In this document: in pieces, positions 63,723 to 64,000 of the stretch
Position numbering within the stretch: position 1 is the first letter of the stretch
Layout: the number at the start of each line of letters is the position of its first letter
DNA from: Taeniopygia guttata
Lineage: Eukaryota > Chordata > Aves > Passeriformes > Estrildidae
Length of the DNA stretch: 64,000 nucleotides
NCBI RefSeq assembly: GCF_048771995.1
Contig: NC_133032.1
Span: 14,450,501-14,514,500, forward strand
Direction of reading: 5' to 3'
Translations under genes and position numbers: made by a program
The notes under the pieces: model-generated
What the model was told of the DNA's origin: nothing
Databases searched by the model: none
Seen by the model: only the letters and a program-made list of their open reading frames with translations

Positions 63723-64000
63723 ATTGACTTTCTTGACAATAAGGACATATCAGGCTTGAGATAAGCAGCTTCTGAAGTTGTAAATTAATCTCATTCAGAA
63801 AAAAACATTGTACATCATTGCATACACTGGAAAATGGGTCCTCTGTTAGGGCATCACCAGCATACAAATATACTGTGACTTATGATGAAATCATTCAATG
63901 AGGAAGAAAGTGAAAGGAGGCAAATTATCTCAGAGGCAGGAAAGTGAATTCAGTGGCATTACAGTCCAAATATCTTTACAGAAGTTTAATGGAAAGACGT

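Noticed and set aside
1..64000. CRISPR arrays, tRNA or rRNA genes, bacterial operons
   Set aside because: No regularly spaced identical repeats, no cloverleaf with TTCGA-type arm and no rRNA-like blocks were seen. The genome is vertebrate.

Overview
The window reads as nuclear DNA from a bird: AT-rich, gene-poor and vertebrate-like. Seven stretches resemble the CR1 LINE, the main avian retrotransposon, and two related LTRs match a family I know from bird genomes. There are no bacterial-style gene arrays, and no tRNA, rRNA or CRISPR array was seen. I cannot assign an order; the LTR type fits a songbird-like or other neoavian genome, but that is a weak inference.

The only strong gene signal is a CpG island at about 13.57-14.11 kb. 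On the minus strand it holds an ATG in strong Kozak context, three codons (Met-Ala-Glu) and a consensus splice donor. This looks like the promoter and first coding exon of a gene running leftward, so the left 13.6 kb would be, at least in part, its first intron. I could not identify later exons or name the gene. About 0.3 kb left of the island, on the plus strand, a 211-bp open segment lies between very good splice acceptor and donor sequences; it could be an exon of an antisense or divergent transcript.

From 14.1 kb to the right end I see no supported protein-coding gene. The region is AT-rich non-coding DNA with CR1 copies (18.35-18.50 plus strand; 18.60-19.32, 39.34-40.27, 42.46-43.39, 46.00-46.09 and 58.94-59.10 minus strand), two solo LTRs (24.63-25.27 and 61.69-62.28), one weaker LTR-like segment (33.86-34.27), low-complexity tracts and several unusual small structures.

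The structures most worth a second look are an 83-bp segment present twice, 1,778 bp apart, with one mismatch; a perfect 19-bp-arm hairpin at 44.61 kb; a 22-bp perfect palindrome spanned by 14-bp direct repeats at 25.46 kb; two compact G-quadruplex motifs in the presumed first intron; and a homeodomain-site-rich segment at 63.5 kb. I found no previously undescribed multi-gene system.
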